This document shows positions 37,058-45,252 of a stretch of DNA of 64,000 bases, in pieces; within the stretch, counting starts at the first letter, position 1; every line of letters begins with the position of its first letter. The position numbers and the translations under genes were made by a program. Source of the DNA: Myxococcales bacterium (GTDB lineage Bacteria > Myxococcota_A > Polyangia > Palsa-1104 > JAEUJZ01); NCBI GenBank assembly GCA_016794505.1, contig JAEUJZ010000037.1, forward strand, positions 1 through 64,000, written 5' to 3'. The notes beneath the pieces were generated by a model. It saw nothing but the letters and a program-made list of their open reading frames with translations. It was not told the origin of the DNA and ran no database searches.

Positions 37058-38057
37058 CAGCACAGCGAAGATGGCCTGACAGAGAGGGTGCTGTTCGAGG
37101 ATGCGGTTGAAGTGTTCCATGAGAGGGCGGACCCATTTTTCGGGAGCGTTGGGGAGAGCGGTGAACCAATAGAGGCCCTGACGGAAAAGGGAGTGTGTGC
37201 GCTGCTTTGAGGTATTGGCTTTGAGCAAGCGGTCGAGGCCCGCCGCCTCGGAAGCAGCGCCGAGTCTCGCGAGCCGGTTTGTCGGCGAGGCTGGTGGCGA
37301 GACACCATGGCTCCTGCATGCCTTTTTCTTTGACGCAGACGACGGCAGCGACGGGAAAGCGCTCCGTGGTGATGAGGGCGGGCTCGATCTTCTTGGCGCG
37401 TCCGTTTTTTGGAACCCAGTCTTGAGCCTTTCTAGAATCGCCGCTTGGGTCTTGAACCACAGAGCCTTTTTTGAAGCGGATGACGAAATCGAAGCCGAGG
37501 TCGGTCATCCATTGGAAGAGTTTTCTGTCTGCGAATCCGCGGTCACAGACGATGGTAATGCGGATCGGATGATTGATATGAAGTCGGACGATATCGGCCA
37601 ATTGTGTGAGGAGTTGATCTTCGATGTCGTTGCGTTGGCCCGCCAGCTCCGATTTGCGAACGGTTTTCCACAAGAGCATGGATGCACGGCCATGATTTGT
37701 AATCAAATTGAGGGCTAAAGTCGTGTGGTCATCGGCATCGAAGTCGGTCCAGTCGAGGGCGAGGACGGCCTCCTTGCGGTCGGCCAGCAGAGACGGCACC
37801 CAGGCGGTGGCGAGGGAGTCGAGGTCGAACTTGGGGTTGGACAGGAGGCGATCGACCTGCTTGATGGCATGCTTGGGAACGAGCGCGCGAATGCCGGCCA
37901 AGCCCGCGCCAATGGCGGAGATGGCCAGGGAAGCGGAGTGGAGGACGCCGGTAGTGGCATTGGCCAAGGAGAGAACCCGTTGTTCATGCATAAATGGGAA
38001 CTTATCATGAACGAACGAGAACACGCGAGTGAAAGGTAGGCGGATGTCGTTATTCAT
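37055..38057 (-). pseudogene. IS4-family transposase, internally deleted and frameshifted
   Basis: From the ATG at 38057 the frame is normal through the first catalytic Asp (LALDWTDFD) and second Asp (VCDRGFADRKLFQ) up to WCLATSLADKPARE near 37270. It then runs out of frame. Reading a different frame from there restores the family C-terminus (GLDRLLKANTSKQRTHSLF, then LYWFTALPN, ending IFAVL at 37055). The missing piece, some tens of residues, contains the YREK motif with the catalytic Glu. A small deletion therefore both shifted the frame and removed the active site. The transposase is non-functional. Confidence 0.85.
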
Positions 38058-38142
38058 AAACTCGACATAGTCACGACATGATATTTGTCAATGTGAAAAT
38101 AGAAAATAAGGCTCAGCTAATAGGATAATTCGAATATGGCAT

Positions 38143-38167
38143 TAAATGAGGGGTTCGCTCAGAGCGC
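38143..38167. repeat. Right inverted repeat of decayed IS
   Basis: TAAATGAGGGGTTCGCTCAG and the next five bases are the partner of 37033-37057. It lies about 85 bp upstream of the transposase start, across an AT-rich stretch (38085-38140) that probably held the transposase promoter. Confidence 0.75.
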
Positions 38168-38177
38168 AGACTGTGCC
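38168..38177. repeat. Possible degenerate target duplication, right
   Basis: AGACTGTGCC, 8/10 match to 37023-37032. See the left copy. Confidence 0.4.
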
Positions 38178-38358
38178 ACCCGAGCAAGTCTTTATCCTGG
38201 GCGACAACCGCGTCGTTCCATCCCCCGGCGGCATGGTGGACTGGTCACGCAGCGAAGACCCAGCCTGGCTGATCTTTTGGTCCGCAGGTGCAAAGGCCAG
38301 CGTTCGCGGCGACCGCGTGTTTCGGCGCATCCATGCGGCACCGCTCAGCACACCCTAG
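38170..38358 (+). pseudogene. C-terminal stump of a type I signal peptidase (S26)
   Basis: The plus-strand frame entering from the IS boundary encodes VPPEQVFILGDNR, the conserved GDNR box of S26 signal peptidases, followed by an Arg-rich C-terminus with LIFWSAGAKASVRGDRVFRR, similar to the final segment of LepB-type enzymes, and a stop at 38356-38358. The N-terminal half, including the membrane helix and catalytic Ser and Lys, is absent. Sequence to the left of the IS in the same frame has stops and no S26 character. The gene was therefore truncated, probably by rearrangement around the IS. The opposite-strand frame looks non-coding. Confidence 0.5.
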
Positions 38359-38375
38359 CTGCGTTGCGCGTCGGT

Positions 38376-40175
38376 TCAGCGAGTGCCAGGAGTCGACTTG
38401 GGTGGCCCTGCCGGCGATGCGGAGAGCCGTGGCGACGGTCCGCCACGAGCGGGACGAAGTCCCGGAGACGAACGCGAGGACGAGTCCGCAGGGCGCAGCG
38501 TGCGCTGGCTGCCGCTCTTGCGCTGCGTCCTTGTGATCTCTTTCGCACTGGCCTCGCTGGCGCTGCGGCCCACTCGCAGCCAAGCCCAGGCGATGCTGCC
38601 CGCCAAGACGAGATACGCGATCAACACCGCGGCCTTGGGAACGTCTTGCCACAGCGTGACCAGCGCCCCCATGCCCAGAAGAAAGAAGGGCAGCGGTAGC
38701 AGGCTGCGTATCCCCAGGGCAACCAGCGTCGCTGAGATGCTGGCCCAGACGATCATCTCGAACGGGAAGATCTGCTTCATGATCCAGCCGAAGCGGAGTC
38801 CGACAGCGCGCTGCAGCAGGTTCTGCACGACCCCCAGAAGCGCGAGCAGATACACGCGGCGATGAAACTTGTTCGATAACAGCGTCTGACGATACAGCCC
38901 GCCCAGCGACAGAACCACCGACACCAGAACAAGGCTGCCGAGCACCGCGTCCCGAGTCGACATCGTGCGCTGAGCAACTCGCAAGGCCACCAAGGCAAGA
39001 AGGCTGAGCGCAACCGCAAGCAACGGACGCAGCAGGCGCTTGCGGCTTAGCGCCCCAGCGGCTGCGGTGTGGCCATGCTCGATGCTCAGCGCAGCCAGCA
39101 GCTCGCCCATATTGGTGAAGCGATCCTCGGGCTGCACCGACAGCCCGCGAAGAATGGCGCGGTGAATTTCCGGCGGCACCTTGACACTCGGTGGCGGTGC
39201 CCGCACTGGGCCATGCACGGACTCAGCCAGCTCTTCCAGCGTCTCGCCGGGGAAGGGCAAGAACCCATACAGCGCTTCAAAGAGCGCGGCACAGAACGAA
39301 AACTGGTCGCTCTGCGCATCGACATCGCCGCCGATGTATTGCTCGGGCGACATGTATCCCGGCGTGCCCGAGATGCTGCCCAGGCGCGTCACCCGATCGC
39401 TGCCGACGCTGCCCCCGCGACTTGCCGTCCTCTTGGCGGACGCAGCCCCGGTCCTGCTCGCGGGCTCGCTGCGATCGGCTTGGTCCGACGTGGCGCCATC
39501 GGCAGAGCCCGACTCGTCCTGCGCATCGCCTGGCTGTGATGTCGGGGTGATGGCGCGCTGCTGGCCGCTTAACGACGAAGGCAGCTCGACGCTCGCCGTG
39601 CTCTGTTCTGCCAAGCGAGCCAAGCCAAAGTCGACAACCCGCGGCCGCCCATCGCGCCCAACCAGCACATTGCTTGGCTTGAAGTCACGGTGCACGATGC
39701 CGGCTTGGTGCGCTGCGTGCAGGCCGGCGCCGGCCTGCAGGTATATGTCGAGGATCTGCCGCCACGTGCGCGGGGCATCGCTGCACCAGTCCGACAGCGT
39801 CTTGCCCTCGATGTACTCCATCGAGATGTAGATGCTGCTGTCGGCTTCACCGACCTCGTACACCGCCACCACGCTCGGATGCGCGACGCGCGCCAGGGCG
39901 CGGGCTTCGACCAAGGTGCGCTGACGTTGACCGATGCTGCCGTTGCGCTCGGGATGCACGATCTTCAGCGCGACCTTGCGATCCAAAAGCTCGTCATAGG
40001 CCGCGTACACAGCGCCCATGCCACCCGCGCCCAAGCGGCGGATCAGCGGAAAGCGGCCGACCCGTGTGGGCTCGCTGTACGCGGCCCGTTGCTCGGGCGA
40101 TGGAGCATCGAAGACCTCGTCGTCTATGGTGACCGAGGCCAGCCTATGCTTGGTATCCCGCCCAATAACACCCAT
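38376..40175 (-). CDS. Membrane Ser/Thr protein kinase with long activation-loop insert
   Basis: A 599-residue Hanks-type kinase from the ATG at 40175; a longer frame to 40295 lacks coding character. Residues 46-330 form the kinase: GAGGMGAVY (49-57), KIV (ATP Lys 71), HRDFKPSN with the catalytic Asp at 164, DFG at 182, then an unusually long Ser/Thr/Ala-rich insert of about 65-70 residues before SGTPGYMSPEQY. Six or so transmembrane helices follow at about 370-540, then a basic Ser/Pro-rich tail (SASEASAKEITRTQRKSGS). This is the usual order (kinase then membrane), opposite to the kinase at 17496. Substrates unknown. Confidence 0.9.
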   Translation of the reverse strand: MGVIGRDTKHRLASVTIDDEVFDAPSPEQRAAYSEPTRVGRFPLIRRLGAGGMGAVYAAYDELLDRKVALKIVHPERNGSIGQRQRTLVEARALARVAHPSVVAVYEVGEADSSIYISMEYIEGKTLSDWCSDAPRTWRQILDIYLQAGAGLHAAHQAGIVHRDFKPSNVLVGRDGRPRVVDFGLARLAEQSTASVELPSSLSGQQRAITPTSQPGDAQDESGSADGATSDQADRSEPASRTGAASAKRTASRGGSVGSDRVTRLGSISGTPGYMSPEQYIGGDVDAQSDQFSFCAALFEALYGFLPFPGETLEELAESVHGPVRAPPPSVKVPPEIHRAILRGLSVQPEDRFTNMGELLAALSIEHGHTAAAGALSRKRLLRPLLAVALSLLALVALRVAQRTMSTRDAVLGSLVLVSVVLSLGGLYRQTLLSNKFHRRVYLLALLGVVQNLLQRAVGLRFGWIMKQIFPFEMIVWASISATLVALGIRSLLPLPFFLLGMGALVTLWQDVPKAAVLIAYLVLAGSIAWAWLRVGRSASEASAKEITRTQRKSGSQRTLRPADSSSRSSPGLRPARGGPSPRLSASPAGPPKSTPGTR

Positions 40176-40327
40176 CGACGCATTTAGTATCGCACAGGCA
40201 GCCTGGATACCGGGCGTCCTACCGTCTAGGTGGTTCGACTCGGCTGGGCGCGCAGCGGCGAGAAGACCTCCGTACAGGCCGCAGAGGCGCGACAAACATC
40301 TGCGTCAACGCCTATTTATATATCAAC

Positions 40328-40942
40328 ATGAAAAAACACATTAAGAGCGCACGATTTTCATACATACTATTAATCATGATAAAATGTTCGCGCTGTCTGG
40401 GACGGCTGGGCGCGCTTGCTGTCGTCGGGCTGTCGTCGGGCTGCATCGCCACAGCCGGAGTCGGCATCGGGCCGACCTTCGACACCCTCGGGGGCGTCGG
40501 GGTCGAAGCCCAGCTTCGCCTGGGATATGGACTGGGGAACGTCCTCCCCGCGCCCAGCCTTCCGCTCAGCGGCCGCATTGGCGGCGGCACCGAACACGTG
40601 ACGCAGGTGCCGTACCTTTTGCTTGGCTTCGATGTCCCTCTCACGCTGGGTCGAGGGGAGGAAGAAGATGTGCTCTTTCGCGTCGGCGCCGGAGGCACGG
40701 GCCGGATGTATAACGACGGCGCGCGGCTCTTTGGCCCCAGCGTCTTTTTTTCGGCGAGCGGGGTCCTCTACAACACGATGTCCCGCGGTGGCAGCCATAG
40801 TTTACCCAGCGGCCACTTGCTCGCGCTCGGGGGAGAGCTTCGCTTCGACTACCTGCTAGGCAGCCTGCCCAATCGGGCCGTGTTCAGCCTGCCGGTCGTG
40901 CTCGACTTCTACTCTCTGTGCTTGTTTTGGTACTGCTCATAG
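40328..40942 (+). CDS. Secreted lipoprotein, beta-rich, unknown function
   Basis: A predicted lipoprotein (VVGLSSGCIA lipobox). The start is uncertain: ATG 40328 gives a long Lys-rich leader, ATG 40376 gives a compact signal, and neither has a clear ribosome site. The mature part has alternating Gly-rich strands (GVGIGPTFDTLGGVGVEAQLRLGYGLG) like a small outer-membrane barrel or beta-sandwich, ending LDFYSLCLFWYCS. I recognise no family. The region just upstream (40300-40385) is markedly AT-rich and divergent from the kinase gene, so it likely contains promoters for both. Confidence 0.55.
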   Translation: MKKHIKSARFSYILLIMIKCSRCLGRLGALAVVGLSSGCIATAGVGIGPTFDTLGGVGVEAQLRLGYGLGNVLPAPSLPLSGRIGGGTEHVTQVPYLLLGFDVPLTLGRGEEEDVLFRVGAGGTGRMYNDGARLFGPSVFFSASGVLYNTMSRGGSHSLPSGHLLALGGELRFDYLLGSLPNRAVFSLPVVLDFYSLCLFWYCS

Positions 40943-40949
40943 GCTCGCG

Positions 40950-41831
40950 CTAGTCGACGCAGGTGGGGCGCTTGCGAGGAGGCGGCACGACGGGCTCTTC
41001 TTTGCTGGCGCCCTTGTAGATGATGTTGTGACAGCCGGTGAGCTTGGTGGTCTCGCTGCACAGACCGTGCTCGCGACCCGTCGTGTCGTAGCGCACGAAC
41101 ATGCAGTAGCCCTCGCACTCTTCGCCGTCCATGCACTCTTTGCCGGCGTCGCTGGTCTTGCAGTTACAGCCCGCCACTTTGTTGACACCGAAGCGGCCCC
41201 ACGTGCCCTGACACTTGGCGCACTGTGCCTGCGCAGCGGCGAGCGCCTTGTGCGTCAGGTGTACGCGTCCGCGCGAAGACACCTCGCCACCTTGCTGCCC
41301 CGGCGGGCGATAAAAGACCTCGATCTCCAGATCGGCGGGACTGGCCCACGGGATGCCTTCGCGCCACACGGTCTGCGGCGGCACGATGGGCGCAGGGCTG
41401 AACTCAAGAACTTGGCTGCGGCGCGGCCCTTCAAAGATCTCGACGCGCACCAAGCTTTGGAACTCGCTGGTGCAGTTGCGGGCGGCGACGAGGATCTCGC
41501 CGCTGCAGTTGTTCCATTCTTCGTCGCACTTCATGTCCGATTCGGTCTCAAGCAGCGTCATGCCGAAGTCCCCTGCGGTGCAGGCGGGCGGCGCGGGCGG
41601 CGGAGGCGGCTTGCTGGGTGGCGTCGGCTTGGCGACCGGCTTGGCAACCGGCCTCGCAGCCGGCTTGGCTAGAGGCTTGCCAGCAGACGGGCTTGCCGCA
41701 GGGCCAGTGGCTGGCGTCGCCGTCGCTGCAGCAGGTCGAGGCACGGGATTGGCAAGGGCAATCGCCACCGAGGAAGCCAGCACGCTCCCCAGGAACAGCG
41801 CCCGCCCCCCGCGGACACACGTCTTCAACAT
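40950..41831 (-). CDS. Secreted Cys-rich protein with Ala/Pro/Lys linker
   Basis: A 293-residue exported protein: a signal peptide ending about residue 28 (SSVAIALANP), then a 55-residue Ala/Pro/Lys-rich linker (repeated AKPAARPVAKPVAKP type), then a Cys-rich domain. The latter has about 13 Cys (for example CKTSDAGKECMDGEECEGYC), suggesting a disulfide-stabilised extracellular fold. No known family is recognised. Proline/lysine linkers followed by a compact domain are common in myxobacterial surface proteins. It is convergent with the preceding lipoprotein, 7 bp apart. Confidence 0.6.
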   Translation of the reverse strand: MLKTCVRGGRALFLGSVLASSVAIALANPVPRPAAATATPATGPAASPSAGKPLAKPAARPVAKPVAKPTPPSKPPPPPAPPACTAGDFGMTLLETESDMKCDEEWNNCSGEILVAARNCTSEFQSLVRVEIFEGPRRSQVLEFSPAPIVPPQTVWREGIPWASPADLEIEVFYRPPGQQGGEVSSRGRVHLTHKALAAAQAQCAKCQGTWGRFGVNKVAGCNCKTSDAGKECMDGEECEGYCMFVRYDTTGREHGLCSETTKLTGCHNIIYKGASKEEPVVPPPRKRPTCVD

Positions 41832-41876
41832 AAAAAGGATTCTAGCGAAGCGCTGTGGCGCTGGATAGCGCTTTGC

Positions 41877-42374
41877 TTAGCGCGGGCTGGGCTGCAGAGC
41901 GTGCATCAGCGCTTCCCAGGGCAAGGTGGCGCAGCGCAGGCGGGCTGGCACCTCGCGGACGCCTTGCAGCGCAGCCAGATCGCCCAAGTCGGACTCGCTG
42001 CTCTGTCGGCTGGCTGCGTCGACGGAAACCGCAGGTGCAGGCGGACTTAGAAAAGCCCGCAGCCGCGCGGCCAAAACCAGCGCTTGCAGCGGCGTGGTGC
42101 CCGCGATTCGCTGCGTCATCAGCGAGGCCGAGGCACGGCACAGCGCACAGCTATCGCCTTCAAAGCAGGCCTGCACGATGCGCGGCGATGGGTCATGCGT
42201 CGCCTGATCTGCCGTCGCTGGTTCGATGCGCAGACGCAGCGTGATCTGATCGCCACACAGCGCGTTGTGCAAGCTGGCTTGGTGCGTGGCCTGCGGCAGC
42301 GGGCCCAGGTTCTGCGGCTGGCTGTTGTGCTGCAGGATGATGCGCTGATACAGGTCGCGAAGCGTGGGGTTCAT
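41877..42374 (-). CDS. SufU-like iron-sulfur cluster scaffold
   Basis: A 165-residue SufU/IscU-type scaffold that receives sulfur from SufS and builds Fe-S clusters. Ligand positions are visible: Cys40 in ALCGDQITLRL with the adjacent Asp of the GD motif, Cys76 in FEGDSCALC, and Cys148 in RLRCATLPW. The order matches SufU, though an Ala/Ser-rich insertion (about 109-128) precedes the last Cys and an extra Cys79 is present. The gene is 48 bp downstream of sufS on the same strand. Confidence 0.85.
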   Translation of the reverse strand: MNPTLRDLYQRIILQHNSQPQNLGPLPQATHQASLHNALCGDQITLRLRIEPATADQATHDPSPRIVQACFEGDSCALCRASASLMTQRIAGTTPLQALVLAARLRAFLSPPAPAVSVDAASRQSSESDLGDLAALQGVREVPARLRCATLPWEALMHALQPSPR

Positions 42375-42422
42375 GCGTGCCTTGCCTTCACAGCGCCGCT
42401 TGGCTCGATACCGATTTCCTCG

Positions 42423-43679
42423 TTACCGTCGACGAAACAGGTGCAGCGCCTGCTCGACAGCCGATGCCAGTGCCTGCAGATCGGCGTGGTTGGTGTAACA
42501 GCCCAGCGAGGCGCGAACCGTTCCCACAATGCCCAGGTGAGCCATCAGCGGCTGCGCACAATGATGACCGGTGCGCACTGCGACTCCTTCGAAGTCGAGC
42601 GCCGTACCGAGATCATGTGGATGAACGCCCGGCACCACAAACGAGATCACCGGCACATGCGATGCGTCTGTCGCGTGCCCTCCCAGCACGCGCACCCCGT
42701 CGATCTGCTGCAGACCAGCGACGGCGAAAGCGCGCAGCTTGGACTCGTATGCCAAGAGCGCCGGACGATCGATGGCCGAAAGGTAATCCAGCGCGGCACC
42801 CAGGGCGATCACTTCGGCGATGGCCGGTGTGCCCGCTTCGAACTTGTGCGGCACGTCTTGATACAGCGTCTGATCAAACGCGACCGACAGGACCATGTCT
42901 CCGCCGCTCTGCCACGGCGGCAGCGCATCGAGCAGCGCGCGACGCCCCCAAAGCACGCCGGCTCCCGTCGGGCCGTACAGTTTGTGGCCGGAAAAACAGT
43001 ACGCATCGCAGCCCAAAGCTTGCACATCGACGGGCAGGTGCGGCACGGCTTGCGCGCCATCGACCAGCACCACGGCGTGCGGCGCGCGGCGACGAACCTC
43101 AGAAACCAGCGCGGCCACTGGCACGATGCAGCCCAGCACATTGGATGCATGGCTCAGCGCGACGATGCGCGTGCGCTCGCTCAAAAGCTCGGGCAGACGC
43201 TCGGCGGCGATGGCGCCGTCGGTAGCTAAGGGCAGTACGCGCAAGGCAGCGCGGCGTTCCTCACACAGCCGCTGCCAGGGCACCAGGTTCGAATGATGTT
43301 CCAGGCCCGATACCAGCACCTCGTCGCCGGACTGGACCTGGCTTTGCCCCAGTGTCTGCGCCAGCAGGTTGACTGCTTCAGTGGTGCCGCGGGTAAAGAC
43401 GACCTCGGCGGCGTGCGGCGCGTTCAGAAAGCGACGGACTTTTTCACGCACCGCTTCATAGGCATCGCTTGCCTGCTGACTTTTTTGATGCACACCGCGA
43501 TGGATATTGGCGCACAAATCGACGTATGCCCGCTGCAGCGTGTCGAGCACCACCTGCGGCTTCTGCGCCGTGGATGCGCTGTCCAGATACACCCAAGGGC
43601 GGCCGTGGACCTTTTGCTGCAGCGCCGGAAAGTCGGCGCGCAATTTCGCGAGCGCAGGCAGAGGATCCACAGGAAGCAT
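42423..43679 (-). CDS. Cysteine desulfurase SufS
   Basis: A 418-residue type II cysteine desulfurase that removes sulfur from L-Cys to give Ala and an enzyme persulfide for Fe-S assembly. PLP-binding Lys233 lies in CFSGHKLYGPTGAG, and active-site Cys374 in RTGHHCAQPLM, with the usual N-terminal FPALQQKVHGRPWVYLDSAS. The start at 43679 is consistent with the family N-terminus; upstream sequence belongs to the transporter gene. It is the first gene of a sufS-sufU pair. Confidence 0.92.
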   Translation of the reverse strand: MLPVDPLPALAKLRADFPALQQKVHGRPWVYLDSASTAQKPQVVLDTLQRAYVDLCANIHRGVHQKSQQASDAYEAVREKVRRFLNAPHAAEVVFTRGTTEAVNLLAQTLGQSQVQSGDEVLVSGLEHHSNLVPWQRLCEERRAALRVLPLATDGAIAAERLPELLSERTRIVALSHASNVLGCIVPVAALVSEVRRRAPHAVVLVDGAQAVPHLPVDVQALGCDAYCFSGHKLYGPTGAGVLWGRRALLDALPPWQSGGDMVLSVAFDQTLYQDVPHKFEAGTPAIAEVIALGAALDYLSAIDRPALLAYESKLRAFAVAGLQQIDGVRVLGGHATDASHVPVISFVVPGVHPHDLGTALDFEGVAVRTGHHCAQPLMAHLGIVGTVRASLGCYTNHADLQALASAVEQALHLFRRR

Positions 43680-43708
43680 CGCGCTCGACTCGCCGCGCGA
43701 GCACACTG

Positions 43709-45103
43709 CTACGAGGGAAGCTCTGCTGCAGCAGCCACCGGCAGCGGCGAAGAAGCCGAGGGCGCGGTGGGATCTTGGGGCGGTTTCGGGCCCGACTGCC
43801 CCTCGGGCGGCATGGCTGCCTTCAGGCGACGGTACTGCGTCATCAGCACCATGGCCGCGACCAGTGAAGTCGCCACCAACAGACCAAAGAACTCGGCGTG
43901 CGACCAGGCTTTCCAGAACCACTTGCCCGTGCGACCCGAGAACCAGTTGCCGAGCGAAGTCGACAAGAACCACAGGCCCATCAGCATCGCGGTCATGCGG
44001 CGCGGCGCCAGCTTGGTGACCATGGACAGACCCATCGGCGAAACGAAGAGCTCTCCGATCGTGATGACAAAATAACAACCAATCAGCCACCACATGCTGA
44101 CGCGCCCCGTATTGCCACCCGCCATCGAGGCGAGAACCATCAGCGCATACGCGGCCGCGGTCAGCAGCATGCCGATGCCAATCTTGGCCGGCGTCGACGG
44201 CTCTAGCCCGCGCTCGCGCAGGAAGCCCATGAACCACACCAGGATCGGGGTCAGCAGAATAATGAACACCGAGTTCGCAGCCTGGAAGTATTCAGGCGAG
44301 ATCTCGCCGCGGAAGCCCAGAAAGGCAAAGTCGCGGATCGTGTTGTCGCGCGCCCAAATCGTCAGCGTGCTGCCGTTCTGATGGAAGGCCATCCAGAAGG
44401 TCATGACGATGGCGCAGATGATCGCCAGGGCGACGATGCGCTGCCGCTCGACGGAAGGTGGATCCGGTCGGTCTTCGTAGTCGGGCCCCAGCGGTACATC
44501 GAGCACGGCCGACACCGACGAGCGCTGGTCCGCGATCTCTAGGTGCTTGCGGAACAGCGCAAAGATGACGAACGACAGCGCCATTCCCACGCCGGCTGCG
44601 GCAAAGGCCTGCGCCCAGCCATAGGCCGTGCGGAGATAGCCCCCCACCGGTCCCGCCAAGCCGGCCCCAATGTTGATGCCCATGTAAAAGATGCTGAATG
44701 CCGAGTCGCGACGGGAATCACCTTGTGGGTATAGGTTGCCGACCAGCGTCGAGATGTTCGGCTTGAACAGGCCGTTGCCGATGACCAGCAAGAACAGCGA
44801 AGCGTAAAACACCGTCATGTTCGGCCAGCCCAAAAGCACATAGCCCAGGCCCAACAAGCTCGCTCCGGTGAGCACGGCGCGGCGATAGCCAAACACGCGG
44901 TCGGCGAAGATGCCGCCGACGAACGGCGTCAGGTACACAAAGAACATGTACCAGCCGTACGCGCCGAAGGCCTCTTCTTCAGTCCAGTGCAGCTTCTCGT
45001 TTAGGTACAGAGTGAAGAGGGCCAGCATCAAATAGAAGCCGAACCGCTCCCACATCTCCGTGAAAAAAAGAACGTAAAGACCCTTCGGGTGACGAGAAGC
45101 CAT
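43709..45103 (-). CDS. POT-family proton/peptide symporter
   Basis: A 464-residue integral membrane transporter of the proton-dependent oligopeptide transporter family. It has 12-14 hydrophobic helices; MWERFGFYLMLALFTLY at the N-terminus and FYMGINIGAGLAGPVGGYL match the two POT signature regions (ExxERFxYY-like and FYxxINxGS-like). Imports di- and tripeptides with protons. The start at 45103 (MASRHPKGLYVLFF) excludes a non-coding extension to 45175. It lies 29 bp upstream of sufS but on the same strand, so read-through is possible. Confidence 0.9.
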   Translation of the reverse strand: MASRHPKGLYVLFFTEMWERFGFYLMLALFTLYLNEKLHWTEEEAFGAYGWYMFFVYLTPFVGGIFADRVFGYRRAVLTGASLLGLGYVLLGWPNMTVFYASLFLLVIGNGLFKPNISTLVGNLYPQGDSRRDSAFSIFYMGINIGAGLAGPVGGYLRTAYGWAQAFAAAGVGMALSFVIFALFRKHLEIADQRSSVSAVLDVPLGPDYEDRPDPPSVERQRIVALAIICAIVMTFWMAFHQNGSTLTIWARDNTIRDFAFLGFRGEISPEYFQAANSVFIILLTPILVWFMGFLRERGLEPSTPAKIGIGMLLTAAAYALMVLASMAGGNTGRVSMWWLIGCYFVITIGELFVSPMGLSMVTKLAPRRMTAMLMGLWFLSTSLGNWFSGRTGKWFWKAWSHAEFFGLLVATSLVAAMVLMTQYRRLKAAMPPEGQSGPKPPQDPTAPSASSPLPVAAAAELPS

Positions 45104-45252
45104 CGCTAATTCCCACCATCCCGCAACCAGATGGCAAGAGCAAGAACAAAGTGTGACCCGCATCCACGATGTCACATCGGGCGTTTCGCGGAGCCCAGCA
45201 AGCGGCGCTTAACCCCTCAACTTCGCTCGCTGCTTCGTGCTATACGGCGCCC

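Larger units (their letters stand above)
37033..38167 (-). mobile_element. Decayed IS4-family insertion sequence with internal deletion
   Basis: The element is delimited by 25-bp inverted repeats (37033-37057 and 38143-38167, about 22/25 identical, inner end CCCCTCATTTA) and possibly by a degenerate 10-bp direct repeat. The internal transposase has lost a segment including the catalytic Glu, so the element cannot move by itself. It is distinct from the intact element at 301-1829. It lies between an unknown gene and the stump of a signal peptidase gene. Confidence 0.75.

Noticed and set aside
38142..38351. Minus-strand frame across the signal peptidase stump
   Set aside because: The plus strand encodes VPPEQVFILGDNR and a family-like C-terminus, which is stronger evidence than the unstructured minus-strand translation.
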